From Burkholderia diffusa (lineage in GTDB: Bacteria > Pseudomonadota > Gammaproteobacteria > Burkholderiales > Burkholderiaceae): DNA of 24,882 bases. The notes beneath the pieces were generated by a model that did not search any database, was not told where the DNA came from, and saw nothing but the letters and a program-made list of their open reading frames with translations. Made by a program: the position numbers and the translations under genes. The stretch spans positions 1-24,882 of the forward strand of contig NZ_CABVPN010000047.1 of assembly GCF_902499115.1 (NCBI RefSeq), in the 5' to 3' direction. This document shows positions 1 to 6,170 of this stretch, piece by piece. Numbering within the stretch: position 1 is the stretch's first letter; every line of letters starts with the position of its first letter.

Positions 1-1161
1 GTCGACGTGGAGGTCGACAGCGACGTAACCGAGCTGTTGGTCGAGCTGAGGCCCGTGGACAGCGAGTTGATGCCGGTCGAAGTCGAGGTGGAGAGCGACG
101 AAATCGAGCTGGTTGCCGACGAGAGACCCGTCGACGTGGAGGTCGACAGCGACGTAACCGAACTGTTGGTCGAGCTGAGGCCCGTGGACAACGAGTTGAT
201 GCCGGTCGAAGTCGACGTGGACAGTGAACTGATCGAGCTATTAGCCGACGAGAGACCCGTCGACGTGGAGGTCGACAGCGACGTAACCGAGCTGTTGGTC
301 GAGCTGAGGCCCGTGGACAGCGAGTTGATGCCGGTCGAAGTCGAGGTGGACAGCGAGCTGATCGAGCTGGTTGCCGACGAGAGGCCGGTCGACGTGGAGG
401 TCGACAGCGACGCCACCGAACTGTTGGTCGAGCTCAGGCCCGTGGACAGCGAGTTGATGCCGGTCGAGGTCGACGTGGACAGCGAACTGATCGAGCTATT
501 AGCGGACGAGAGGCCGGTCGACGTGGAGGTCGACAGCGAAGCCACCGAGCTGTTGGTCGAGCTGAGGCCCGTGGACAACGAGTTGATGCCCGTCGAAGTC
601 GACGTGGACAGCGAGCTGATCGAGCTGGTTGCCGACGAGAGACCAGTCGACGTGGAGGTCGACAGCGACGTAACCGAGCTGTTGGTCGAGCTGAGGCCCG
701 TGGACAGCGAGTTGATGCCCGTCGAGGTCGAGGTGGACAGCGAGCTGATCGAGCTGGTTGCCGACGAGAGGCCGGTCGACGTGGAGGTCGACAGCGACGC
801 CACCGAACTGTTGGTCGAGCTGAGGCCCGTGGACAACGAGTTGATGCCCGTCGAGGTCGACGTGGACAGCGAGCTGATCGAGCTATTAGCGGACGAGAGG
901 CCGGTCGACGTGGACGACGACAGCGACGTAACCGAGCTCTTGGTCGAGCTGAGGCCCGTGGACAACGAGTTGATGCCGGTCGAAGTCGAGGTGGACAGCG
1001 AGCTGATCGAGCTATTAGCCGAGGAGAGGCCGGTCGACGTGGAGGTCGACAGCGACGTAACCGAGCTGTTGGTCGAGCTGAGGCCCGTGGACAGCGAGTT
1101 GATGCCGGTCGAAGTCGACGTGGACAGCGAGCTGATCGAGCTATTGGCCGAGGAGAGGCCG
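1..1161. repeat. Nine tandem 129-bp repeats in the adhesin stalk
   Basis: Units begin at 1, 130, 259, 388, 517, 646, 775, 904 and 1033, each with GTCGACGTGG-like sequence, and a partial unit starts at 1162. Spacing is exactly 129 bp (43 codons), so copy-number change keeps the reading frame. Units differ by a few substitutions, mostly synonymous or between Ala and Thr or Ser and Asn. Each unit is itself two related half-units built round NSSxxSLSTSTSTG. The array continues past the left edge, so the true copy number is unknown. Confidence 0.95.
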
Positions 1162-2105
1162 GTCGACGCCGACGTCGACAAGCTGCTGATCGCGCTCGTC
1201 GTCGTGCTCATCCCGGTGCTGAGTTGGGCCACGGTGACCGCGTCCTGCGGTGCCGAGCCGTCGGCGACGTTCGTGATGCGACGCAGGGCCGTCGAGCTGC
1301 CGACCGACACTTCCGACGTCGGCGCGGCGCTGCCCGTCAGATAGCCCGTTCCCGTCGGCGCTGCCGCGCCGGTCACGCTGCCTGCACCGATCGCGACGCT
1401 GGATGCGTAGTTGGCCGTGCCGCCGAGCGCGATCGCGTTGGTGCCCGTCGCCGTTGCGCCGTTGCCGATCGCGGATGCGCCGGAGCCGGCTGCAGTGGCA
1501 CCCGAACCGAGCGCGGTGCCGTTGGTACCGACCGACGTGACGGTCGCATTCGAACCGATTGCGATGCCTGACGTCGTCGCCGAGTTGACGTTCGAAAACC
1601 GGCCCAGCGCGATCGAGTTGGTGCCTGCCGCCACCGCACCGCCCGTGCCCGTGCTGTTGCCGCCACCGATCGCGATCGAGCTCGAGCCCGATGCGGTCGA
1701 GTCGTTGCCGACGGCGGTCGCGCCCGTGTTGAGCGCCTTCGCGCCGGAGCCGATGCCGATCGCGCTTGAGCCGGACGCCGTCGTGGCCTGGCCGAATGCC
1801 TGCGAATAGCTGCCGGACGCCGTCGCATTCGCACCGATCGCAATCGAGGTCGCGCCGCTGGCCGTTGTCTGGCTGCCCCCGTTACCGCCGATGGCAATTG
1901 CCTGGGCGCCCGTCGACGTGCCGCCGCCGGCGAAATACTGCGCGTGCGCAACGTTGCCGACGGCCGCCCCCGCGACGAGCGCGACGGTTGCCACGACCTT
2001 TACGACGGCGGACTTGTTCGGCTTGCCCCGTGCCGAATCGTGTTCGGATGCTGCGACCCAGGCGCCAAGAGCTTCGTTCCAGATCGAGCGGTATGTGCGG
2101 TTCAT
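1..2105 (-). CDS. Trimeric autotransporter adhesin (YadA/Hia type), N-terminal 701 codons, truncated by the left window edge
   Basis: This is a surface adhesin of the type Vc (trimeric autotransporter) family. The frame is open from an ATG at 2105 to the window edge, and a GGAGG lies 9 nt before the start. Residues 1-30 form an extended signal peptide region (MNRTYRSIWNEALGAW start), followed by a hydrophobic core and a likely cut near AHA-55. Residues about 60-265 carry head repeats of the SxAIG / AxAxG kind. A neck motif (RRITNVADGSAPQDAVTVAQ) lies near residues 271-293. From about residue 315 the stalk is almost only Ser, Thr, Leu, Asn, Ile and Gly, with SLST motifs in a 43-residue repeat. 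The membrane anchor must lie left of the window. The family is known to mediate adhesion and serum resistance; the role here is inferred. The opposite strand is also open (7-1344), but only because of the repeat composition. Confidence 0.93.
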   Translation of the reverse strand, partial: MNRTYRSIWNEALGAWVAASEHDSARGKPNKSAVVKVVATVALVAGAAVGNVAHAQYFAGGGTSTGAQAIAIGGNGGSQTTASGATSIAIGANATASGSYSQAFGQATTASGSSAIGIGSGAKALNTGATAVGNDSTASGSSSIAIGGGNSTGTGGAVAAGTNSIALGRFSNVNSATTSGIAIGSNATVTSVGTNGTALGSGATAAGSGASAIGNGATATGTNAIALGGTANYASSVAIGAGSVTGAAAPTGTGYLTGSAAPTSEVSVGSSTALRRITNVADGSAPQDAVTVAQLSTGMSTTTSAISSLSTSASTGLSSANSSISSLSTSTSTGINSLSTGLSSTNSSVTSLSTSTSTGLSSANSSISSLSTSTSTGINSLSTGLSSTKSSVTSLSSSTSTGLSSANSSISSLSTSTSTGINSLSTGLSSTNSSVASLSTSTSTGLSSATSSISSLSTSTSTGINSLSTGLSSTNSSVTSLSTSTSTGLSSATSSISSLSTSTSTGINSLSTGLSSTNSSVASLSTSTSTGLSSANSSISSLSTSTSTGINSLSTGLSSTNSSVASLSTSTSTGLSSATSSISSLSTSTSTGINSLSTGLSSTNSSVTSLSTSTSTGLSSANSSISSLSTSTSTGINSLSTGLSSTNSSVTSLSTSTSTGLSSATSSISSLSTSTSTGINSLSTGLSSTNSSVTSLSTSTS

Positions 2106-2178
2106 GTCCTACTACCTCCAAATAAGCACGCCACACACCGGTCTCTTTCGTTAGATGAATTTGCCGTGCGCTCGCGCG

Positions 2179-2227
2179 AATCTCAAAATTGATGGGCGGA
2201 GTTTATTTGAGGAGGTATTTTGAGATT
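2179..2227. promoter_or_regulatory. 11-bp perfect inverted repeat bracketing a possible adhesin promoter
   Basis: AATCTCAAAAT (2179-2189) and ATTTTGAGATT (2217-2227) are perfect inverted copies separated by 27 nt. On the minus strand a TTGTCA (2232-2227) could be a -35 element, with a weak AT-rich -10 near 2209-2204. One arm then abuts the -35 and the other lies just after the start of transcription. This would suit an operator or a 5'UTR stem-loop controlling the adhesin, about 75-120 nt upstream of its ATG. The promoter call is weak; the inverted repeat is certain. Confidence 0.4.
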
Positions 2228-2401
2228 GACAAGAAGTGAAAAATTGAATGCTTTGAAAGTTAAAAAATTGTTAATGCATCGCGTTTTGATACATCCAAGT
2301 GTAAGAAAATCAAAAATGCGTGGAATATTGAGTGAAGGGTGCCTCCTGGTTCGGCGGTTTGTGTGAAAAACCATAAAAATCAAAGATATAGGTGATTTGT
2401 G

Positions 2402-2417
2402 TGTGTCACGTTACACA
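2402..2417. promoter_or_regulatory. TGTGT-N6-ACACA inverted repeat, CRP/FNR-like spacing
   Basis: A symmetrical site TGTGT CACGTT ACACA lies about 300 bp upstream of the adhesin start in the AT-rich region. The 5-6-5 geometry is that of CRP/FNR-family operators, although the half-site differs from the enteric TGTGA. Function is inferred from symmetry only. Confidence 0.3.
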
Positions 2418-2451
2418 TCGCCAGACACAAAAAGTAAGACAAGTGAAACAA

Positions 2452-2474
2452 CAAACGTTTGCGGCAAACGTTTG
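2452..2474. promoter_or_regulatory. 23-bp perfect palindrome (CAAACGTTTGC-G-GCAAACGTTTG)
   Basis: Two 11-bp arms mirror each other around a single G at 2463. Each arm contains the self-complementary CAAACGTTTG, so the site can be read as one long palindrome or as two 10-bp palindromes 13 bp apart. GCAAACGTTTGC resembles the core bound by LacI/PurR-family repressors. It lies 350 bp upstream of the adhesin start in otherwise AT-rich DNA, so it is a candidate operator for the adhesin or for an unknown transcript. Confidence 0.45.
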
Positions 2475-2703
2475 CCTTTCTGGATTGTAATATTTGATGG
2501 TGTGCTAGCTCGAATGGATTCGACGGTCTTGTTAACTTGTTAATTTGAGATTTGGGTGGGGTTTTTAATTGCATTTACTGGGTTTTCTGGGAAATCAAAA
2601 AAACATGAAGAAAGGATTGTCCGGCTATGCTGGTTTGCGCATTTCGCCGGACGCACTCGCCCGTGGGGCGGGCCTTCCCCGGCGGCCGGCTTCGCGAAGT
2701 TGT

Positions 2704-2725
2704 AAAAAAATGCTACAGGGGCATT
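2704..2725 (-). terminator. Weak hairpin plus T-run, possible terminator
   Basis: On the minus strand AATGC, a 7-nt loop and GCATT run into seven T residues (the A-run at 2704-2710). The stem is only 5 bp. It would stop leftward transcripts coming from the ferritin-like gene before they enter the adhesin control region. Confidence 0.3.
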
Positions 2726-2984
2726 GACTCAGCCATTGGGATTCCCGAGTGGAATCTGCCCTATTGACGTATTTCGTGTGATGGGTTCGGAGGCGAATTG
2801 GACGACGTGCCGGATCGTCCACGACGACGGTCGTAGACGCGCGGGTTGAGGGCAACGGGAGCAGCGAGCAGGAAACGTCAGATTTGAGCCACAGTGACGC
2901 GAACTTGCTGGCCAGGGCGCACATTCCGCGGGAGGAAAGACGACGTGCAAGAGCGTCGGATGAGTACTGCCGGGCGGATGGGCG

Positions 2985-3020
2985 CGCGTTGGCTGGCGTG
3001 ACGTCGCGCCAGCCAACGCG
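2985..3020. repeat. 14-bp perfect inverted repeat with 8-nt loop
   Basis: CGCGTTGGCTGGCG (2985-2998) and CGCCAGCCAACGCG (3007-3020) flank TGACGTCG. The stem is long and GC-rich but has no T-run on either side, so it is not a classical terminator. It lies about 150 bp downstream of the ferritin-like gene and could stabilise the 3' end of its transcript. Confidence 0.5.
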
Positions 3021-3025
3021 GGATG

Positions 3026-3047
3026 CGAGCCGGAGGGGGCTCGTTTT
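3026..3047 (+). terminator. Short hairpin followed by TTTT
   Basis: CGAGCC and GGCTCG (3026-3031 and 3038-3043) form a 6-bp stem, followed by four T residues on the plus strand. No plus-strand gene upstream explains it, so the call is tentative. Confidence 0.25.
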
Positions 3048-3173
3048 CGTCCGACAGTGTGTGCCGCCGTGCCGATGGCGGTCGCGGCCGCACGTCGCGG
3101 TTGTGCTACCCGGTCCGGGCGATGCAGTAAATCGCCCCAGACAAGGTGACGCCGGAAACCTGCCGCCGCAGCC

Positions 3174-4076
3174 TTATTTCCTCAGGAATCGCAGCGCGAG
3201 GCGCGCCATGCGCGGCACGAACATCGGGCGCAGCAGCCGTTTGTCGTACCCGGCCATCCGCCGGTCGTTCTCGGTGAGGCACAGTTCGATCAGTTCGCGC
3301 GGGTTGAGCGCATCGCCGATGTCGGCGGTGCTCGTCGCCGGGAAGTTCGCGTCGTGCGCGACGCCGTCCGCATCGATCCCGCGCGCGATGCCGATACGTT
3401 CCCGGATCAGGAACGCCCACACGGCCGCAACCCGTGCGAAGAACCACGGCCGGCGCCACCACGGCAAACTCCGCCAGTACCACGCATACCAGTTCACGAA
3501 GAACAGGATGTGCCGGCCTTCCTCCTGGATCACGGGTTCGAAGGTGTCGACGAGTTCGGGCGGGAAAAAGCCGGAGCGCTGCGCCGAGCGGAACAGGCCG
3601 AACGCGAAGAAGCTGTCGATGCACTCGCTGAAGCCGGTCACCATCCACGACCACTCGGGGTCGTTCGGTGCCGGATAGGGTGGCTCGGGGGCGAGCGCGA
3701 TGCCGTATGCCTGCACCAGCTTCGACAGCACGACCTTGTGCCGAGCCTCCTCGGCGCCGTCCATCTCGAGCGCCTGGCGCAACAGCGGATCGCCGACGGT
3801 CGCCGCGAAGGTGGCGACGCGGATCGACGCGCGGCCTTCGGTCTGCACGGCGATGTCCCAGATCGGCAGCGACGTGAGCCGCTTGAGTTCGTCGGGCTTG
3901 AGCGGTGGCCAGTCGATGACGGCCGGTTTGTACGGGTTGTGCGTATCGAGCAGCATGCGGCAGAACATCTGCCTGTGCGCATCGGAACCGATCCTGACCG
4001 GACCCTGGTGCTTGAAGGTCCAGTTGCGCATGGTGTGATCTGCCGCTGCATGCTCTTTCAGCAGCGTGTCGGACAT
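3174..4076 (-). CDS. Ferritin-like di-iron domain protein (300 aa)
   Basis: The protein has the four-helix di-iron pattern: a single Glu (about E80), an ExxH pair (E110, H113 in EEARH), another Glu (E151 in SECIDSFF) and a second ExxH (E186, H189 in EEGRH). This is the ligand set of the ferritin-like superfamily, which includes rubrerythrins and di-iron oxygenases. After this domain comes a Trp-rich hydrophobic stretch (about residues 191-220) and a basic C-terminus ending in MARLALRFLRK, suggesting membrane association. The exact reaction cannot be read from the sequence. The ATG at 4076 has no strong Shine-Dalgarno. The gene stands alone; its nearest neighbour on the same strand is a small unknown gene 82 nt upstream. 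Confidence 0.8.
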   Translation of the reverse strand: MSDTLLKEHAAADHTMRNWTFKHQGPVRIGSDAHRQMFCRMLLDTHNPYKPAVIDWPPLKPDELKRLTSLPIWDIAVQTEGRASIRVATFAATVGDPLLRQALEMDGAEEARHKVVLSKLVQAYGIALAPEPPYPAPNDPEWSWMVTGFSECIDSFFAFGLFRSAQRSGFFPPELVDTFEPVIQEEGRHILFFVNWYAWYWRSLPWWRRPWFFARVAAVWAFLIRERIGIARGIDADGVAHDANFPATSTADIGDALNPRELIELCLTENDRRMAGYDKRLLRPMFVPRMARLALRFLRK

Positions 4077-4158
4077 GGCTGTTGTTATGCGATTACGAGT
4101 CGAAAGATTTTTGCATAGCTTTCGTAATCGCGTATTTTCGAGCCGCCCCGCGCTGCGC

Positions 4159-4377
4159 TCAGGCCTGCGTGTCGACCCAGAGGCGTCCCCAGCGGGACGC
4201 GTACGCCAGCGCGTGCTCCTCTTCGAAGAAGAAATCGATCGCGTCGAACGACACGGCGCGCGGCGACGGACCGCCGCTTGCCTTCTCGATCGTCAGGTTC
4301 GCGGCGAACAGCCCGTTCGGCAGCCGGGCGGCAGCGGGGGCGACTTCGTAGCCCTTGTAGCGGATCGTGCGGTTCAT
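4159..4377 (-). CDS. Small protein of unknown function (72 aa)
   Basis: I do not recognise the family. The frame could extend upstream to 4455, but the added residues are basic and look non-coding. The ATG at 4377 (MNRTIRYKGYEVAP) gives a compact protein with an N-terminal beta-like segment, a central KASGGPSPRAVSFDAIDFFF and a C-terminal helix EEEHALAYASRWGRLWVDTQ. It resembles short cytoplasmic domains that pair a small beta-sheet with one helix. No clear Shine-Dalgarno supports the start. Codon use is typical of the backbone, which supports a real gene. Confidence 0.65.
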   Translation of the reverse strand: MNRTIRYKGYEVAPAAARLPNGLFAANLTIEKASGGPSPRAVSFDAIDFFFEEEHALAYASRWGRLWVDTQA

Positions 4378-4602
4378 GGCGTGCGCATGGAAGGTTCGGG
4401 CTTTCAGCGTACGAAAACGCGCGGCACGCGTGAACCAATCTTTCGGCCAATGCAAATCACGTGGCGGGCCGGATCGTTATCGGCGCGGCGAGCCGGCATG
4501 AAGCATGGGGGACGACGTCGCGATGCGTGCCGGACGGCTGGACACGCGCGCCCGCGCGCGGCGAACGTCGTCGGCCGGGCGCGGGCGGCGGGGAGGCTGG
4601 GG

Positions 4603-5253
4603 TTACTGGTTGGCGATCTTCAGCACGGGGGCGAGCGCGTCGACCGATGCGGCATGCGCGGCCGCGCGATGCGACGCGAACGCGAGCGCGAATTCGGCTG
4701 CTTGCGAGCCGACGGTTTCGAGCTGCGCGACGACCTTCGGATCCGAGCAACTGTCGGCGCTGTCGAAGCGCGTTTCGAGCGTGTTCACGGTGGCGCCGAA
4801 CGGGGTCGGCCAGCCTCGCAGCGCGTGGACGATCGAACGCAGCGACGTCAGCACGGTGCCGGCGGCCTGCCAGCCGTAGGCCGTGACGATCAGGCCGACC
4901 GCGCGGCCGTCGAGGTACGGGCGCTCGTCGGCGCGCAGTTCCTCGAGCGTGTCGAGCGCGTTCTTCACGAGGCCGGACACGCCGCCGTGATAGCCGGGCG
5001 TCGCGATGATGATCGCGTCGGCTTCGCGTACGGTGTCGATCAGCTCTCGCTGCGCGTCGGTCAGCGTCTTGTGTTCGGGGGCGTAGTGCGGCAGCGTATG
5101 CAGGAACGGGCCGTCGAACAGTCGCGTGCGTGCGCCGGCGGCCTGCGCGCCGCGCAGCGCGAACGACAGCGCGCGCTCGGTCGACGACGCGGCTCGGGTG
5201 GTCCCGCCGATGCCGACCACGAACGGGCGGCGGTGTTGATCGAATGCAGTCAA
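4603..5253 (-). CDS. NADPH-dependent FMN reductase family flavoprotein (216 aa)
   Basis: This is a flavodoxin-like reductase that transfers electrons from NAD(P)H to FMN or uses bound FMN to reduce other acceptors. The N-terminal strand and FMN phosphate loop GIGGTTRAASST span residues 14-25, and the second family motif TPGYHGGVSGLVKNALD spans about residues 85-101. The length fits the family. The start is a TTG at 5253, reading TTG ACT GCA TTC, chosen because AGGAG (5260-5264) lies 6 nt before it and no ATG or GTG fits as well. A short inverted repeat lies just upstream. The physiological acceptor (quinone, azo dye, sulfonate monooxygenase partner) cannot be told. Confidence 0.87.
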   Translation of the reverse strand: MTAFDQHRRPFVVGIGGTTRAASSTERALSFALRGAQAAGARTRLFDGPFLHTLPHYAPEHKTLTDAQRELIDTVREADAIIIATPGYHGGVSGLVKNALDTLEELRADERPYLDGRAVGLIVTAYGWQAAGTVLTSLRSIVHALRGWPTPFGATVNTLETRFDSADSCSDPKVVAQLETVGSQAAEFALAFASHRAAAHAASVDALAPVLKIANQ

Positions 5254-5283
5254 GGGGCGCTCCTAGGGGATGGCTTGCCCGGC

Positions 5284-5297
5284 TAAGCACAGGCTTA
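5284..5297. promoter_or_regulatory. TAAGC-N4-GCTTA inverted repeat upstream of the FMN reductase
   Basis: A 5-bp-arm symmetrical site (TAAGC ACAG GCTTA) lies about 30 nt before the TTG start of the reductase. Its position between promoter and start would suit an operator. The short arms make chance occurrence possible. Confidence 0.3.
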
Positions 5298-5415
5298 AAA
5301 CCAGATGGTAACGACCCCGCCGTCACTCTGAAAACGACTTTTCGTTCTATCGATATGCCATGCACGCGGGGCGAACGTGCGCGCGGCGACGCAGATGGAT
5401 AGCAGAAATGCTTGG

Positions 5416-5444
5416 TTGGGACGGCGTGCCGCGTTCGATAAGAT
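5416..5444 (+). promoter_or_regulatory. Sigma70-type promoter of a candidate small RNA
   Basis: TTGGGA (5416-5421) and TAAGAT (5439-5444) are separated by 17 nt, close to the housekeeping consensus. No protein-coding gene follows on the plus strand; instead a strong terminator lies 41 nt further on. Confidence 0.55.
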
Positions 5445-5450
5445 GGGCCC

Positions 5451-5518
5451 GTCTCCTCCATGATGTCTCTACTGACATGGGTTGGCCCCGCCGCGCGGAT
5501 GCAGGCGGGGCTTTTTTT
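5451..5518 (+). ncRNA. Candidate small RNA (about 68 nt) with a CTCCTCC 5' end
   Basis: Transcription from the promoter at 5416-5444 should start near 5451. The predicted RNA begins with an unpaired CUCCUCC (5453-5459), complementary to Shine-Dalgarno sequences. It then forms a small hairpin (ATGTC 5463-5467 with GACAT 5474-5478) and ends in a strong Rho-independent terminator. It lies between two minus-strand genes and contains no convincing open frame. Small RNAs with CU-rich anti-Shine-Dalgarno loops are known in several Proteobacteria, including Burkholderia; I do not claim identity with a named one. The boundaries are inferred. Confidence 0.55.
5485..5518 (+). terminator. Strong Rho-independent terminator
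   Basis: GCCCCGCC (5485-5492) pairs perfectly with GGCGGGGC (5504-5511) across an 11-nt loop and is followed by seven T residues (5512-5518). It is directional on the plus strand, while both flanking genes run on the minus strand. Confidence 0.9.
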
Positions 5519-5564
5519 CGTCCGGCGCCGGAAAGGGGGTGCGATGCGCGGGCGTTATGCGACG

Positions 5565-5870
5565 TTACGCGAACACCGGCCGGAAGAAGCTGCGCTCGTA
5601 GCTGACGATGCAGCGCGTTTCCTCTGCATACCGGAACGCGGCCTGGCAGGCGGGATCGGTTTTCGAGCGCTCACGGTAGCGCTCGTATTCGGCGAGGCTC
5701 GGGAACGAGAACATCGCGAGCGCGATGTTGCTGGCACCTTCGGAAGGCAGGAAGTAGCCGTGATGCGTGCCGCCGAATTGCTCGACGAGCGGAATCCACA
5801 TCTTGCCGTAGGTTTCGAACTGCTCGAGTTTGTACGGATCGATGACGTAGCGAAGGAAGCAGGTGACCAT
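5565..5870 (-). CDS. NIPSNAP family protein (101 aa)
   Basis: A single small alpha/beta-barrel-like domain of the NIPSNAP type, related to dimeric ferredoxin-like folds. The typical pattern is present: VTCFLRYVIDPYKLEQFETY at the N-terminus, then GGTHHGYFLPSEG, a FSFPSLAEYERYRER segment and a SFFRPV end. The length (about 100 residues) is normal. Members of this family are cytoplasmic and mostly uncharacterised in bacteria. The ATG at 5870 begins MVTCFLR. It is followed downstream by the small RNA locus on the other strand and has no evident operon partner. Confidence 0.85.
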   Translation of the reverse strand: MVTCFLRYVIDPYKLEQFETYGKMWIPLVEQFGGTHHGYFLPSEGASNIALAMFSFPSLAEYERYRERSKTDPACQAAFRYAEETRCIVSYERSFFRPVFA

Positions 5871-6170
5871 GGGCGCTCGCGGTGCTGTTGAGGATCAGCG
5901 AGTCTGGATCGCGTCACCGGGCGTGTCAACGAGGAGCCGGCCGCGCTCGCGCCCGCTTCGTGCATCGCGGGCGAAGGTTTCGCGCGTGCCGACCTGCGTC
6001 GACGCCGACGTGCGCGTCATGGACTGCTTGCGGGCGCAACGATCGGTGAGTGCCGCCACGTGTTCGATGGCGCCGAACGCATGCGCATGCACACCGTCGC
6101 GCCATCGTTCCACTTCTTGCGACGCCTCGCGGCGCGCGGCTGCGGCCCGATTCGTCGTGCCGGCGTGGTA
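5871..6170. other. Intergenic stretch without a recognised gene
   Basis: About 300 bp between the DUF3999 gene and the NIPSNAP gene, both on the minus strand. Short overlapping frames occur but none has a plausible start or family resemblance. It presumably holds the NIPSNAP promoter; I see no clear element. Confidence 0.5.

Larger units (their letters stand above)
2130..2620. other. AT-rich gene-free region upstream of the adhesin
   Basis: Composition drops sharply from the GC-rich flanks, with many A/T runs and no open frame that looks coding on either strand. It holds the three inverted repeats listed separately and is probably a long regulatory region for the adhesin. AT-rich promoters of this kind are common targets of H-NS-type silencers; that is an inference, not seen directly. 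Confidence 0.6.
2621..3173. other. GC-rich stretch without a recognisable gene
   Basis: Open frames here (for example 2729-3016 and 2878-3093 on the minus strand) are short, overlap one another and resemble no family I know. Besides the hairpins listed separately I see nothing functional. Remnants of a decayed gene cannot be excluded. Confidence 0.5.

Noticed and set aside
1..1161. CRISPR-like array
   Set aside because: The periodic units are 129 bp of continuous coding repeat, without separate repeats and unique spacers.
7..1344. 445-codon plus-strand open frame, highly repetitive acidic protein
   Set aside because: It is the exact antisense of the adhesin stalk repeats. The true protein on the minus strand has a signal peptide, neck motif and ribosome site; the plus frame starts at GTG with no such support.
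2884..3678. 264-codon plus-strand frame
   Set aside because: Overlaps the well-supported ferritin-like gene on the other strand, and its composition is that of a GC shadow.
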